Assembly (NCBI GenBank): GCA_905214225.1
Contig: CAJMLL010000001.1
Span: 49,257 to 113,256 of the forward strand
Reading direction: 5' to 3'
Length of the DNA: 64,000 bases
From: an uncultured bacterium
GTDB lineage: Bacteria > Bacillota > Clostridia > Peptostreptococcales > Anaerovoracaceae
In this document: positions 16,515-25,068 of the stretch, in pieces
Layout: every line of letters begins with the position of its first letter
Numbering within the stretch: position 1 is the first letter of the stretch
The notes under the pieces: model-generated
Told to the model about the DNA's origin: nothing
Databases searched by the model: none
The model's input: the letters and a program-made list of their open reading frames with translations, nothing else
Translations under genes and position numbers: made by a program

Positions 16515-18251
16515 ATGGGACATATGACAATCGACGGAAGGCACGTTGAATTCACCGATGAAAAGAACGTGCTGACGGTCATCAGAAATGCGGGAATTGA
16601 TATCCCGACGCTCTGCTACGTTTCAGAGCTTTCCACATACGGATCCTGCCGTCTGTGTACGGTAGAAGACGAAAGAGGAAAAACTTTTGCGTCCTGTTCG
16701 GAAAAACCGAGGGACGGAATGGTCATCTATACGAACACACCGAGGCTGATGCATTACCGGAAACTGATTCTGGAACTGCTTCTCGCTGCGCATGAGAGAG
16801 ACTGTACAACCTGCGTGGTCAGTGGCGGATGTCATCTGCTGGAGCTTGCCCAGCGTATGGGTGTAGATAATGTTCGTTTTAAAAACACCAGAGATCAGCA
16901 GCCGATCGACAACAGTTCCTACGGAATTGTCCGCAACCCGAATAAATGTATTCTCTGCGGTGACTGCGTCCGCATGTGCTCTGACATTCAGGGAATCAAC
17001 GCCATCGACTTTGCCTACAGAGGAACGGATGCGCTGGTTACCCCGGCATTCAACAAGCCGGTTTCGGAGACAGAATGTGTATCCTGCGGACAGTGCCGCA
17101 TCGTCTGCCCGACGGGAGCCATCACCGTAAAGAATGACATCAATCCGGTCGCGGAGGCACTTGCAGATAAGAATGCCATTGTGGTTGCGCAGATCGCGCC
17201 GGCTGTCCGCCTTGCTCTTGGAGATTTGTTCGGAATGCCGAAGGGCGAAAACGTGATGGGAAGAATTGTAAATATCCTTCACCGGCTCGGTTTCGATGAG
17301 GTCTATGATACGACCTACGGTGCGGACCTGACGGTTCTGGAGGAATCCAAGGAATTCCTGGAACGTCTGTCTTCCGGACATGATCTTCCGCTGTTCACAT
17401 CCTGCTGCCCGGCATGGGTCAAGCATTGTGAAATCAAGTATCCGGAGCTGGCAAGCCATATTTCCAGCTGCCGCTCGCCGATGGAAATGTTCGGCGCGGT
17501 CATTCGTGAATACTACAAGAATCCGGAGCATAATGAAGGAAAGCGGATCGTCAGCGTTGCGATTATGCCGTGCACAGCCAAGAAAGAGGAGATTCACCGT
17601 CCTGAGTCAATGAACAAGGGACAGCGGAATGTGGACTATGTTCTGACAACAGAAGAACTGGCGTCCATGATCGAGCGTTCCGGCATCGTCTTCGATAAAA
17701 CAGATATTGAATCCGCCGACGTTCCGTTCGGAATCGGATCCGGAAGCGGAATGATTTTCGGTGTTACCGGAGGTGTTACCGAGGCCGTTATGCGCCGGCT
17801 GAATCACGGCCACGACCGTACGGCAATGGCAGACATTAAGAACAGTGGAGTCCGCGGTATGGAAGGAATCAAGGAATTCACCTACAGATATAACGGACGC
17901 GATCTGCACTTTGCCGTTGTCAGCGGACTGAAAAATGCCGATACGATTATGGAAGAAATCAAGCATGGTGAAAAACGTTATGATTTCGTAGAAGTCATGG
18001 CCTGCCCGAGAGGCTGCATCATGGGAGGCGGACAGCCGGCCAAATCCGGCCCGAGAACCCGTGCCGCCCGCTATAAGGGAATTTACGAGACGGATATCAA
18101 TACCCAGATCAAGAAGTCCGATGAGAACCCGATGGTTACCATGCTTTATGATGGAATCCTGAAGGGAAAGACCCACGAACTGCTGCACCGGAATTTTGAG
18201 GAGGCAGAGCGTGTAAAGGAAGAAAAAGCTGCACAGGAAGAAGGGAAATAA
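16515..18251 (+). CDS. hydA: [FeFe] hydrogenase catalytic subunit
   Basis: The 578-residue protein has an N-terminal [2Fe-2S] ferredoxin (CYVSELSTYGSCRLC), a His/Cys cluster segment (HERDCTTCVVSGGC), two [4Fe-4S] repeats (CILCGDCVRMC, CVSCGQCRIVCP) and the H-cluster domain. All three H-cluster signatures are intact: TSCCPAW, MPCTAKKEE and MACPRGCIMGGGQP, with the proton-relay cysteine in TSCC. The cytoplasmic HydABC-type complex couples NADH and reduced ferredoxin to H2 formation. Maturation genes hydEFG are not in this window. AAGGAGGTCAG precedes the ATG. A terminator closes the operon. Confidence 0.96.
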   Translation: MGHMTIDGRHVEFTDEKNVLTVIRNAGIDIPTLCYVSELSTYGSCRLCTVEDERGKTFASCSEKPRDGMVIYTNTPRLMHYRKLILELLLAAHERDCTTCVVSGGCHLLELAQRMGVDNVRFKNTRDQQPIDNSSYGIVRNPNKCILCGDCVRMCSDIQGINAIDFAYRGTDALVTPAFNKPVSETECVSCGQCRIVCPTGAITVKNDINPVAEALADKNAIVVAQIAPAVRLALGDLFGMPKGENVMGRIVNILHRLGFDEVYDTTYGADLTVLEESKEFLERLSSGHDLPLFTSCCPAWVKHCEIKYPELASHISSCRSPMEMFGAVIREYYKNPEHNEGKRIVSVAIMPCTAKKEEIHRPESMNKGQRNVDYVLTTEELASMIERSGIVFDKTDIESADVPFGIGSGSGMIFGVTGGVTEAVMRRLNHGHDRTAMADIKNSGVRGMEGIKEFTYRYNGRDLHFAVVSGLKNADTIMEEIKHGEKRYDFVEVMACPRGCIMGGGQPAKSGPRTRAARYKGIYETDINTQIKKSDENPMVTMLYDGILKGKTHELLHRNFEEAERVKEEKAAQEEGK

Positions 18252-18315
18252 GCTTCTGACTCTGATATTCTGAGTATCATGGCACAGTCATTTCATTACA
18301 TGGCTGGGATACCGG

Positions 18316-18365
18316 GAGAGCCTGCGATTCGCAGATTACTGCGGATGCCGGCTCTCTCTTTTTTC
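18316..18365 (+). terminator. terminator of the hydrogenase operon
   Basis: GAGAGCC (18316-18322) pairs with GGCTCTC (18350-18356) around an inner GC-rich loop, followed by a T run. A reverse copy of the dispersed motif starts within its T tract. Confidence 0.75.
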
Positions 18366-18384
18366 TTGCGTTTTTCTTTTGTCT
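18365..18384 (-). repeat. dispersed motif, reverse copy with 7-base gap
   Basis: On the minus strand it reads AGACAAAAGAAAAACGCAAG. It directly follows the hydrogenase terminator. Confidence 0.6.
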
Positions 18385-18507
18385 GTATTAAGGTTTCTAG
18401 GTGCAGAGATACTTAGCTGAAGTTCTTTAATAAATACATCAATAACTTGTAACGAATCACGATCTCATCCGTCTAACTGTTGAATGCGAAAAGAGAGGAG
18501 GTGAAGC

Positions 18508-19019
18508 ATGGATTTTGAGTCGCTATGCTGGTAAAGAATGCGGATACCGCAGAGGAGATCACGCAGGAGACATTTTTCAAGGCCGTAAATGCGCAGAAAC
18601 ACCGGCGTTTCCGGGGAAAGTCCAGTGAATATACCTGGCTTGTATCGATCGCGAAGAATCTGGCCATGGATTATTTCCGGGCGCAGAAGAAACGTGCGGA
18701 GATGCCGGAAGAAGAGCCGCCTGACCCGCATCCGGCTGCGGAGACGCAGACTGAGCAGAAAGATACCGCGCTGCGGATTCATCTGCTGCTTCACCAGATG
18801 AAAGAGCCCTATAAAGAGGTCTTCCAGCTGCGCGTGTTCGGGGAATTGTCCTTTAAGGAAATCGGGATGATATTTTCGAAAACAGAGAACTGGGCGCGTG
18901 TGACCTACCATCGGGCAAAACTGAAACTTCAGGAACAGGCCCGGCGGCAAGAATCCGCATCATCTGAAGAAGCAGGTGAACGGCCTGCTGCGGCAGATCA
19001 TAATAGACAGAGAGGATGA
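18508..19019 (+). pseudogene. ECF sigma-70 factor with a 5' deletion
   Basis: AGAGGAGGTGAAGC precedes an ATG that reads MDFESLCW and stops. One frame over, from 18525, the sequence continues as NADTAEEITQETFFKAVNA (region 2), RGKSSEYTWLVSIAKNLAMD, and a region 4 helix-turn-helix, LRVFGELSFKEIGMIFS. The original start is thus followed by a deletion of roughly 20-25 codons that removed region 2.1 and shifted the frame. A product starting at 18525 (164 residues) is possible but lacks a ribosome site of its own. The anti-sigma gene overlaps downstream. Function is probably lost or weakened. Confidence 0.65.
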
Positions 19020-19041
19020 GATAGAATTGAGAAGTGAAAAT

Positions 19042-20121
19042 ATGTCAGATTTTAATAAAGAAGGAAGGCTGAAAAGCAGGTGCCTGAACCCCGAAAACGA
19101 CCTCTGTGATTCTGGAGTGCGGGAAAGGACTGAACGTTCTCTGCCGTCTGCTTCCGGTGGAAAAGGCGGAAAGCCTGACCCGGCAGAGTGCGCAGTAGTC
19201 CGTGATCTTCTGCCGATGTATGTCGACCATGTCTGCTCGGAAGAGAGCGCGGCGTTCGTCTGCCGTCATCTGGAAAACTGCCCGGAGTGTTCGAGGATCT
19301 GCAGCGATCTACAGAACGAGGAAATTGAAAACACTTTGAAAGCTGAGAAAAATGATGTTTTGAAACACCATGCCCTGCAGGAAAAAAGCCGGGTGTTCAA
19401 GGCGGGGCTTATTATCTCCGGAATTCTGCTGCTGCCGGTGATTATCGTGATGATTGTGGCTGCGGCAGGCGGCGCGGAGGCGCGCACCATTCCGATTCTT
19501 GCGGCGTCGATGTTTCTGGTCGCTGCATTTACCGCTGTTCCGCTGCTTTCTAAAGGTCAGCGCCTGGCAAAGGTGATCGGTTTCGGCATGACCGCTCTGC
19601 TGCTGATTGAGCTGCTCTACGGTCTGTTTTACAGTGGGTATTTTCCAGCGGCTGTCATGGCATCAACCGTGTTCGGTCTTTCGATCCCGCTGTTTCCGCT
19701 GTTTATTCGCAGCCTTGAACTTCCGGAATTCATGAAGCATAAAAAGGCGCTGACGACGATGCTCTGGGACACGGTCTGGTTTTACCTTATGCTGCTGGCA
19801 GATACAGATACCATGCATGATTTCAAAGTCGGTGCGCTGATCGGTACGTATTTTCTGGTCATGGCCTGGCTGATTTTCGGCATTACCCGTTTAAACATGC
19901 TCAGCCGGACATTCAGAACCGGCCTGATCTTCCTGGTTAGCGGAAGCATGCTCGGCTGCGTCAGAAACCAGATTATAATAACTGCAAATTCCTTCCCGCG
20001 GTTACTATACGCACCCTGGCAGTTTACCGGAGACCAGAATTATCATATGTTTGTCTTTGTCACCGGGATTGTTGGATTTCTGGTATTTTCGGTGATCAGT
20101 CTGGTCCGCCGGCATAGATAA
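19042..20121 (+). CDS. anti-sigma factor with zinc-finger N-terminus, polytopic
   Basis: The protein (359 residues from this ATG) has a cytoplasmic N-terminus with a zf-HC2-type motif, CRHLENCPECSRIC, after VVRDLLPMYVDHVCS, then about eight hydrophobic helices from residue 120 to the C-terminus. Such proteins hold their cognate ECF sigma factor at the membrane. The frame is open upstream, and a TTG at 19027, better spaced from AGAGAGG (19011-19015), is an alternative start. The upstream sigma gene is damaged, so this regulator may have no working partner. No protease or target gene is adjacent. Confidence 0.75.
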   Translation: MSDFNKEGRLKSRCLNPENDLCDSGVRERTERSLPSASGGKGGKPDPAECAVVRDLLPMYVDHVCSEESAAFVCRHLENCPECSRICSDLQNEEIENTLKAEKNDVLKHHALQEKSRVFKAGLIISGILLLPVIIVMIVAAAGGAEARTIPILAASMFLVAAFTAVPLLSKGQRLAKVIGFGMTALLLIELLYGLFYSGYFPAAVMASTVFGLSIPLFPLFIRSLELPEFMKHKKALTTMLWDTVWFYLMLLADTDTMHDFKVGALIGTYFLVMAWLIFGITRLNMLSRTFRTGLIFLVSGSMLGCVRNQIIITANSFPRLLYAPWQFTGDQNYHMFVFVTGIVGFLVFSVISLVRRHR

Positions 20122-20477
20122 AATTAGTGCCCATTCATCAGAATGGCAGCAGATGCGTTGGGATAGCTGATACGGGCGGGCCTGTTTTACAGCTGCGTGA
20201 TTGCAGACAGGGGAGTGCTTGAACTCTTATGCTCGTGCGCAGGAGACATCCCGTTCTATGCTCTGGCGAATTGAATTATAGTTGGTTTATTACGTTAATG
20301 TGGTGAATCGGATCAAGGGGGACAAAACTCATTGACGATCGCAGGGGGGCGTCGTTGCAGTCATGATTCCACATCAGACAGTAAAACAGAGGCTGTCGCC
20401 CTAAGTCAGTTTTCCTGACTTAAAGCAACAGCCTTTGTTTTACTTCCTATCGCTGACTCTTCGGCCTTGAGCCCCTG
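20122..20477. other. intergenic stretch with a nested hairpin
   Basis: Apart from the terminator-like structure at 20383-20441, no gene is evident. A GGGACAAAACTC at 20328 resembles the left half of the dispersed motif without a correctly spaced right half. Confidence 0.4.
20383..20441. terminator. long nested hairpin between convergent genes, probably bidirectional terminator
   Basis: An outer 14-base stem (AAAACAGAGGCTGT with ACAGCCTTTGTTTT, one mismatch) encloses a perfect AAGTCAG/CTGACTT stem with a TTTTC loop. A and T tracts flank both sides, suiting termination from both the anti-sigma gene and the aldo/keto reductase gene. Confidence 0.6.
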
Positions 20478-21527
20478 TTATTTTATGCTCGTTTTTCCGG
20501 CGAGAATATTTTTATAGTCTTCCAGATTCTTTCTCAGCAGGGCCGGCGTGTCCAGCTCATAAGGACAGCGGGTTGTACATACGCGGCAGTTTACGCAGTC
20601 TTCGATCTTGGACATTTCCTTTTGCCATTCCTCTGAAAGCCAGGCGTCGGACGGAGCGCGGCGGATCATCTGAGACATGCGGGCGCAGTTGTTGATCTTG
20701 ATACCAACGGTGCAAGGCATGCAGTAGCCGCAGCCTCTGCAGAAGTTTCCGCTGAGGTCCTTTTTCTCCTGCTCAATGAAGGCAGCAAGTTCATCCGTCA
20801 TTTCCGGCGTCTTGTCCATGAAGGCAAGCCACTCCTGCAGCTCTTTTTCACGCTGGATGCCCCAGATCGGCAGAACATTGTCGAATTTGTTCATATATGC
20901 CATTGCGGCGGTAGAGTTGGTGATCAGTCCGCCGGCGAGGCCTTTCATGGCGATGTAGCCCATGTTGGCGTCTTTACACATCTGCACCAGCTTCAGTTCG
21001 CTTTCTGCGGCAAGGTAGGAGAACGGGAACTGCATGGTTTCGTAATATCCGGATTTTACGATGTCATAGGCGACCTGGATCTTATGTGCCGTTGCGCCGA
21101 TGTGGCGGATCAGCCCTTTGTCCTTTGCTTCCTGCATGGCTTCATACATGCCGGTGCCGTCTCCCGGTACCCAGCACTGCTCGCACTGATGGAACTGATA
21201 GACGTCGATGTATCCGCATTTCAGCCTGCTAAGAGATGTAGCCAGGTCCTTCCAGAAATCAGCCGGGTTCTTGGCGGCTGTTTTGGTGGCGATGAAAATT
21301 TTCTCCCGCGGAACAGAATATCCGCTTCCCGGTGTAAAGAAGGCTTCGCCGATCTTTTCCTCTGAGTCGGTGTAAGCTCTGGCGGTGTCAAAGTAGACCA
21401 TTCCGCCTTCATAAGCCTGGCGCAGGATGGAGACTGCCGTTTCCTTCGTGTCTCTCTGGATCGGCAGAGCGCCGAAGGCATTCTGCGGAGTCTTGATTCC
21501 CGTGCTTCCGAGTGTAATTGTACGCAT
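20478..21527 (-). CDS. aldo/keto reductase with C-terminal [4Fe-4S] ferredoxin domain
   Basis: The 349-residue protein starts as an aldo/keto reductase TIM barrel with the catalytic set FDTARAYTDSE (Asp, Tyr), FIATKTAAK (Lys) and VYQFHQCEQ (His). After about residue 265 come two cysteine clusters, CRGCGYCMPC and CVNCRVCTTRCP, giving two probable [4Fe-4S] centres. This fused type is common in anaerobes and is thought to link carbonyl reduction to ferredoxin-type electron transfer; the substrate is unknown. AAAGGAGAA precedes the ATG. It is divergent from the cysteine desulfurase gene. Confidence 0.88.
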   Translation of the reverse strand: MRTITLGSTGIKTPQNAFGALPIQRDTKETAVSILRQAYEGGMVYFDTARAYTDSEEKIGEAFFTPGSGYSVPREKIFIATKTAAKNPADFWKDLATSLSRLKCGYIDVYQFHQCEQCWVPGDGTGMYEAMQEAKDKGLIRHIGATAHKIQVAYDIVKSGYYETMQFPFSYLAAESELKLVQMCKDANMGYIAMKGLAGGLITNSTAAMAYMNKFDNVLPIWGIQREKELQEWLAFMDKTPEMTDELAAFIEQEKKDLSGNFCRGCGYCMPCTVGIKINNCARMSQMIRRAPSDAWLSEEWQKEMSKIEDCVNCRVCTTRCPYELDTPALLRKNLEDYKNILAGKTSIK

Positions 21528-21655
21528 AATTTTCTCCTTTTATTTATAATGAAAAGATACTGCTTTCCCCGATATCTTTTATTTTACTCGCAGAATATTG
21601 TGTTTTCAACAGAAGAGCAGTTTTTTACTTTGCTTTATTTTACTTTTCCGGTATC

Positions 21656-21719
21656 TTGAGCGAATACGGGGTTTGTGATAGCATATCAATTATGAGGTGT
21701 ATTATTGTTTATAATACAC
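21656..21719 (+). promoter_or_regulatory. promoter and palindromic site before the cysteine desulfurase gene
   Basis: TTGAGC (21656-21661), a 17-base spacer and TAGCAT (21679-21684) form a plausible promoter. A perfect inverted repeat, GTGTATTAT-TGTTT-ATAATACAC (21697-21719), lies just downstream of the expected start site, where a repressor could block transcription. Confidence 0.5.
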
Positions 21720-21756
21720 AATTGCTCGTCAGGGCGTTTTTCCCTGGCCGGCTGGG

Positions 21757-21776
21757 TTTTGTCCTTCGGGACAAAA
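21757..21776 (+). promoter_or_regulatory. UUCG hairpin in the cysteine desulfurase leader
   Basis: TTTTGTCC-TTCG-GGACAAAA is a perfect 8-base stem with a stable UUCG tetraloop. Its right arm is the left half of a dispersed-motif copy, so the element is partly folded in RNA. Confidence 0.55.
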
Positions 21777-21788
21777 TATACACGCAAG
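21769..21788 (+). repeat. dispersed motif, forward copy with 7-base gap
   Basis: GACAAAA (21770-21776), 7 bases, GCAAG (21784-21788), 36 bases before the cysteine desulfurase start. Confidence 0.6.
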
Positions 21789-21824
21789 GGAATAACTGAT
21801 TTTCAGAATAACGGGAGAATGGAA

Positions 21825-23012
21825 ATGATTTATCTGGATAATGGAGCAACGACATTCCCGAAGCCGGAATGTGTCTATGATGCGGTGGACCGGTTCAACC
21901 GGACAGCGGCGGTGAATGCGGGCAGGGGCGCGTACAAGGCGGCGCGGGCGGCGACGCAGATGATCCGCGATGTGAAAAAGGAGCTGATCAGTTTTTGTGA
22001 CGCGCGGGATCAGGCGGAGATTGCGCTGACGCCTTCGGTTACAGTGGCGCTGAACCAGATCATTCTGGGGCAGGAATGGAAGGAGGGGATGCATGCCTAT
22101 ATCTCGCCCTATGAGCATAACGCGGTGTCGAGGCCGCTGGAGCTGATGCGGAAGCGGCATGGGATTCAGGTGCACCTGCTTCCGCTGAAAGAGGATCTGT
22201 CGATCGATCTTGAGGAGACGGCGGGGCAGTTTAAAGAGAATCCGCCGGATTTTGTCTGCTGCACGGCCATCAGCAATGTGACCGGCTATGTGCTGCCAGT
22301 TCCGGAAATTCTGAAGGAGGCAAAAAAGTACGGAGCATTTACGGTCATGGACGCGGCGCAGGCGTTGGGGCTTCTGAAGATCCGGTTTTCGCAGATTCAT
22401 GCCGACTGCATCGCCTTTGCCGGACATAAGACGCTGTATTCGACCTTTGGAATTGCGGGCTTCTTTATCCGGATTGGCGTGCAGCTCAGGGAAGTGCTGA
22501 CGGGCGGAAATGGGATCAAATCAGAATCTCTGGAAATGCCTCGCTATATGCCGGAAAAGATGGAGTGTGCCAGTATGGACACACCGGCGATTGCGGGACT
22601 CCGAGCATCGCTGAACTGGCTGAAAACGCAGGATCCGTGGAAAACGGAGGCGGCGCTTGTCCCGCGGCTGATTTCCGGGCTGAAAGAGATTCCGGGGGTC
22701 GTGGTTTATGAGGCGCCGGGCGGACCTGAACGTCAGGCAGGCGTAGTGTCGTTTAATGTGGACGGTTTCCGTGCCAATGAGGTTGCGGCGATTCTGGATC
22801 ATGAGGCGGATATCTGCGTGCGCGCCGGACATCATTGCGCTGCGTACATTCACAATTTCCTGAAGGATAAAGTTTATGACGGGACGATCCGCGTCAGCTT
22901 CAGTGTATTTTCAACGCCGGATGATGTTGATCGGCTGCTTGAAGTGGTACGCTCCATTGACCGGGAGCAGCTGAAGGGAATCGATCAGCAGGTTCTGCGG
23001 GGGAACTGCTGA
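21825..23012 (+). CDS. cysteine desulfurase, SufS/CsdA type (class V aminotransferase fold)
   Basis: The 395-residue PLP enzyme begins MIYLDNGATTFPKPE and has the PLP-lysine motif FAGHKTLYSTFG near residue 205 and the active-site cysteine in RAGHHCAAYIH near the C-terminus. It releases sulfur from cysteine as a persulfide for Fe-S or other sulfur chemistry. No SufU, IscU or tRNA thiolation gene is adjacent, so its acceptor is open. The frame is open far upstream, but CGGGAG at 812-817 of this kilobase favours the ATG at 21825 (or 21819). The 140-base leader carries a palindrome and a UUCG hairpin. Confidence 0.9.
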   Translation: MIYLDNGATTFPKPECVYDAVDRFNRTAAVNAGRGAYKAARAATQMIRDVKKELISFCDARDQAEIALTPSVTVALNQIILGQEWKEGMHAYISPYEHNAVSRPLELMRKRHGIQVHLLPLKEDLSIDLEETAGQFKENPPDFVCCTAISNVTGYVLPVPEILKEAKKYGAFTVMDAAQALGLLKIRFSQIHADCIAFAGHKTLYSTFGIAGFFIRIGVQLREVLTGGNGIKSESLEMPRYMPEKMECASMDTPAIAGLRASLNWLKTQDPWKTEAALVPRLISGLKEIPGVVVYEAPGGPERQAGVVSFNVDGFRANEVAAILDHEADICVRAGHHCAAYIHNFLKDKVYDGTIRVSFSVFSTPDDVDRLLEVVRSIDREQLKGIDQQVLRGNC

Positions 23013-23401
23013 CCGCGGATACATAAGTAGAATGGTGCAAATGTGACAGAGATCCGCATTCTGTTGTCAGACGCCTTCAGGATCAGAAAAAGGTATTTGG
23101 GAGTTCCATAAAATAATCGCGATTCTGCCGAAACAAAAAATACAAAATCAAGTGCAGTGAATAAACATAAAATAAAGCGGATTTTATTCGAAAAAAGGCA
23201 GCGGGGATATTCTGCAATTTCTGCAGATATTCCCACTGCCGTTGTGTCAGGAAATCAATCCTGCCAGTTTACGTCTGCTTTATATCTACGATATTATTAT
23301 TCTGTAAACCTGAGTTGAAAGCTGCTGGTCAATAATTCCTTCCTCAGGGACTGTCCGTCAGCAATCCTTTTTTAGAGACTGCTGGACGTCATTTCTCCGG
23401 T
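23013..23401. other. intergenic region between convergent genes
   Basis: An A+T-rich stretch with no gene; it contains the minus-strand terminator at 23191-23241. Confidence 0.5.
23191..23241 (-). terminator. terminator of the AhpD-like gene
   Basis: On the minus strand a nearly perfect stem of about 19 bases (CGGCAGTGGGAATATCTGCA with its partner) is followed by TTTTTT. Confidence 0.75.
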
Positions 23402-24010
23402 TTATTTATCGAAATTCCGATTGTGCTTGAAGTGGCCCGGGTTTACGACTGGGCTGATGGTGCTGACCCAGCGGTTGGTGTAGTTGAAGAATCCTGCTGT
23501 GTAAGCCGCTTCCAGAATCTGATGGTCGTCGAAACCTGCTTCACGGAGCTTATCAACCTGTGTCTGGTCGATTTCTTGTGGATGAGCGGTTACATACCAT
23601 GCGTATTCACAGAGTGCGTAATCTTCCTTGGACAGCTCATCTTTGCAGGAGCGATAGTTACCGGAGAGCTTGTCAACCAGGGACGCGTTCTTCCACATGC
23701 CGCGGAGGTTGTCACCGTGTGTCTGCAGACAGTAGGTGCAGCAGTTAACGGAAGAAACAACGACGCCGATCATCTCTTTCTGCGCATCGGTCAGATAGCA
23801 TGTGTCATTGTAAAGGGAACCCTTGAAATTCAGGAATCCGATGTATTCCTTGGCGTTCAGCGGCAGAATTTTAAAGAGATTGTTGATGAATCCCCAGTTC
23901 TTTTCCATGGCTTCAACGTTTCTGTTGAATACTTCATACTCTTCATCGGTCATTTCGCTTCTGTCCGGCTTCTGCAGGCGGGACAGCTGTTCATCAAATT
24001 CTAATGCCAT
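23402..24010 (-). CDS. carboxymuconolactone decarboxylase / AhpD-like protein
   Basis: The 202-residue protein belongs to the AhpD-like alkylhydroperoxidase superfamily. The redox motif CCTYCLQTH near residue 95 has the CxxC plus nearby histidine expected of peroxide-reducing members, and a long helical N-terminus precedes it. It may reduce organic peroxides, or act in a ring-cleavage pathway with the upstream cyclase. AAGGAG suits the ATG of MALEFDEQ; a second ATG six bases earlier is too close. A terminator at 24082-24120 separates it from the cyclase gene, so it has its own promoter in about 70 A+T-rich bases. Confidence 0.8.
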   Translation of the reverse strand: MALEFDEQLSRLQKPDRSEMTDEEYEVFNRNVEAMEKNWGFINNLFKILPLNAKEYIGFLNFKGSLYNDTCYLTDAQKEMIGVVVSSVNCCTYCLQTHGDNLRGMWKNASLVDKLSGNYRSCKDELSKEDYALCEYAWYVTAHPQEIDQTQVDKLREAGFDDHQILEAAYTAGFFNYTNRWVSTISPVVNPGHFKHNRNFDK

Positions 24011-24081
24011 TTTCATTCTCCTTATGCAATCTAATCCAGTGATAAATGTTAAGCATAACAATTAATTCTATGATTTATTGG

Positions 24082-24120
24082 TTATAAAAACAGAATCATG
24101 CTTAGTATAGCATGATTCTG
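24082..24120 (-). terminator. terminator of the cyclase-family gene
   Basis: A perfect 11-base stem, CAGAATCATGC with GCATGATTCTG, and TTTTTAT on the minus strand, just past the cyclase stop. Confidence 0.85.
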
Positions 24121-24167
24121 CGTAAAAATCCACTTCTGTGCAATTCGTCTTGATTTTGAAAAGAGAA

Positions 24168-24938
24168 CTATTTTGTCGGAACCAGCGCGTATGCTCTTGC
24201 CGGATAGCCGACACCGTCTTTCATCTTCGGTACACCGACGAAAATCAGGGAACCTGTTGCCGGTACCTGGTCGAGGTTTCTCATGACCTCAATCTGGAAG
24301 CGGTCGGTGGACAGGATGTACTGCTCAGCAGGGTACGGATAAGATCCTTCTGCTGTTGTGATGTAGCTCGGGTCTGTGTCTGCAGGCTCATGGCCGATGG
24401 ATCCGATATTTCTCTCCTTGACCAGCCACTCAATGGTTTCCTTTGCCCAGCCAGGGTAGTGCGGCTGACCGTCTGCATCCTTATTCTCCAGATCAGCCTT
24501 CTTATACCAGTCGGAACGGAAAGCGACGAATGCGCGCTCCGGGATTCTGCCGTGTTCTTTCTCCCAGGCCTTGATGTCGTCGATGGACAGGGTGAACTCA
24601 GGATTCTCTTCACATTCTTTATGCTTATCAATAACAACCAATGGGTATACGAATTCCTCAACCTTCAGTTCACCCAGGGATCTTCCGCCCGGAATAAAGT
24701 GAACCGGCGCGTCTACATGTGTGCCGTACTGGCTCGCAACCGTGTACTGAATGCAGCGCATCGGTGCCTTCTTTTCCTCCGGGGCATCCTCGGAATAATC
24801 AAACAGCAGCTCTCTCTTCAGCGGCGCAAAGCCGTACCAGTGTGGTGTTTCAGGACTTAATTCATGGGTCAGATCGACCCACTTATAATCGCCAGACTGC
24901 CACTCTTTATACTCATCCCATAATTTACTGCTTCCCAT
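24168..24938 (-). CDS. cyclase-family hydrolase (kynurenine formamidase-like)
   Basis: The 256-residue protein carries the metal-binding signature of the cyclase/formamidase family, SQYGTHVDAPVHFIPGG near residue 80, and VDLTHELSPETPHWYG near the N-terminus. Family members hydrolyse amides or lactones, such as N-formylkynurenine or isatin, with bound divalent metal. GGAGGTAACGACA precedes the ATG chosen here; an ATG further upstream overlaps that ribosome site. It has its own promoter at 25005-25034 and terminator, but sits between an old-yellow-enzyme family protein and an AhpD-like protein, which suggests related degradative or detoxifying work. Confidence 0.85.
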   Translation of the reverse strand: MGSSKLWDEYKEWQSGDYKWVDLTHELSPETPHWYGFAPLKRELLFDYSEDAPEEKKAPMRCIQYTVASQYGTHVDAPVHFIPGGRSLGELKVEEFVYPLVVIDKHKECEENPEFTLSIDDIKAWEKEHGRIPERAFVAFRSDWYKKADLENKDADGQPHYPGWAKETIEWLVKERNIGSIGHEPADTDPSYITTAEGSYPYPAEQYILSTDRFQIEVMRNLDQVPATGSLIFVGVPKMKDGVGYPARAYALVPTK

Positions 24939-25004
24939 TGTCGTTACCTCCATTAACTTTGATATCCATATTAACCAGTTGTTTTATATGTTTTATACAG
25001 GATT

Positions 25005-25034
25005 AATATACCACTGCTTTGTTGCTATTGTCAA
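25005..25034 (-). promoter_or_regulatory. promoter of the cyclase-family gene
   Basis: On the minus strand, TTGACA (25034-25029), 18 bases, TATATT (25010-25005). Confidence 0.65.
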
Positions 25035-25068
25035 TAGAGTGGCTGATATTTTTGTTGGTACACCACAA

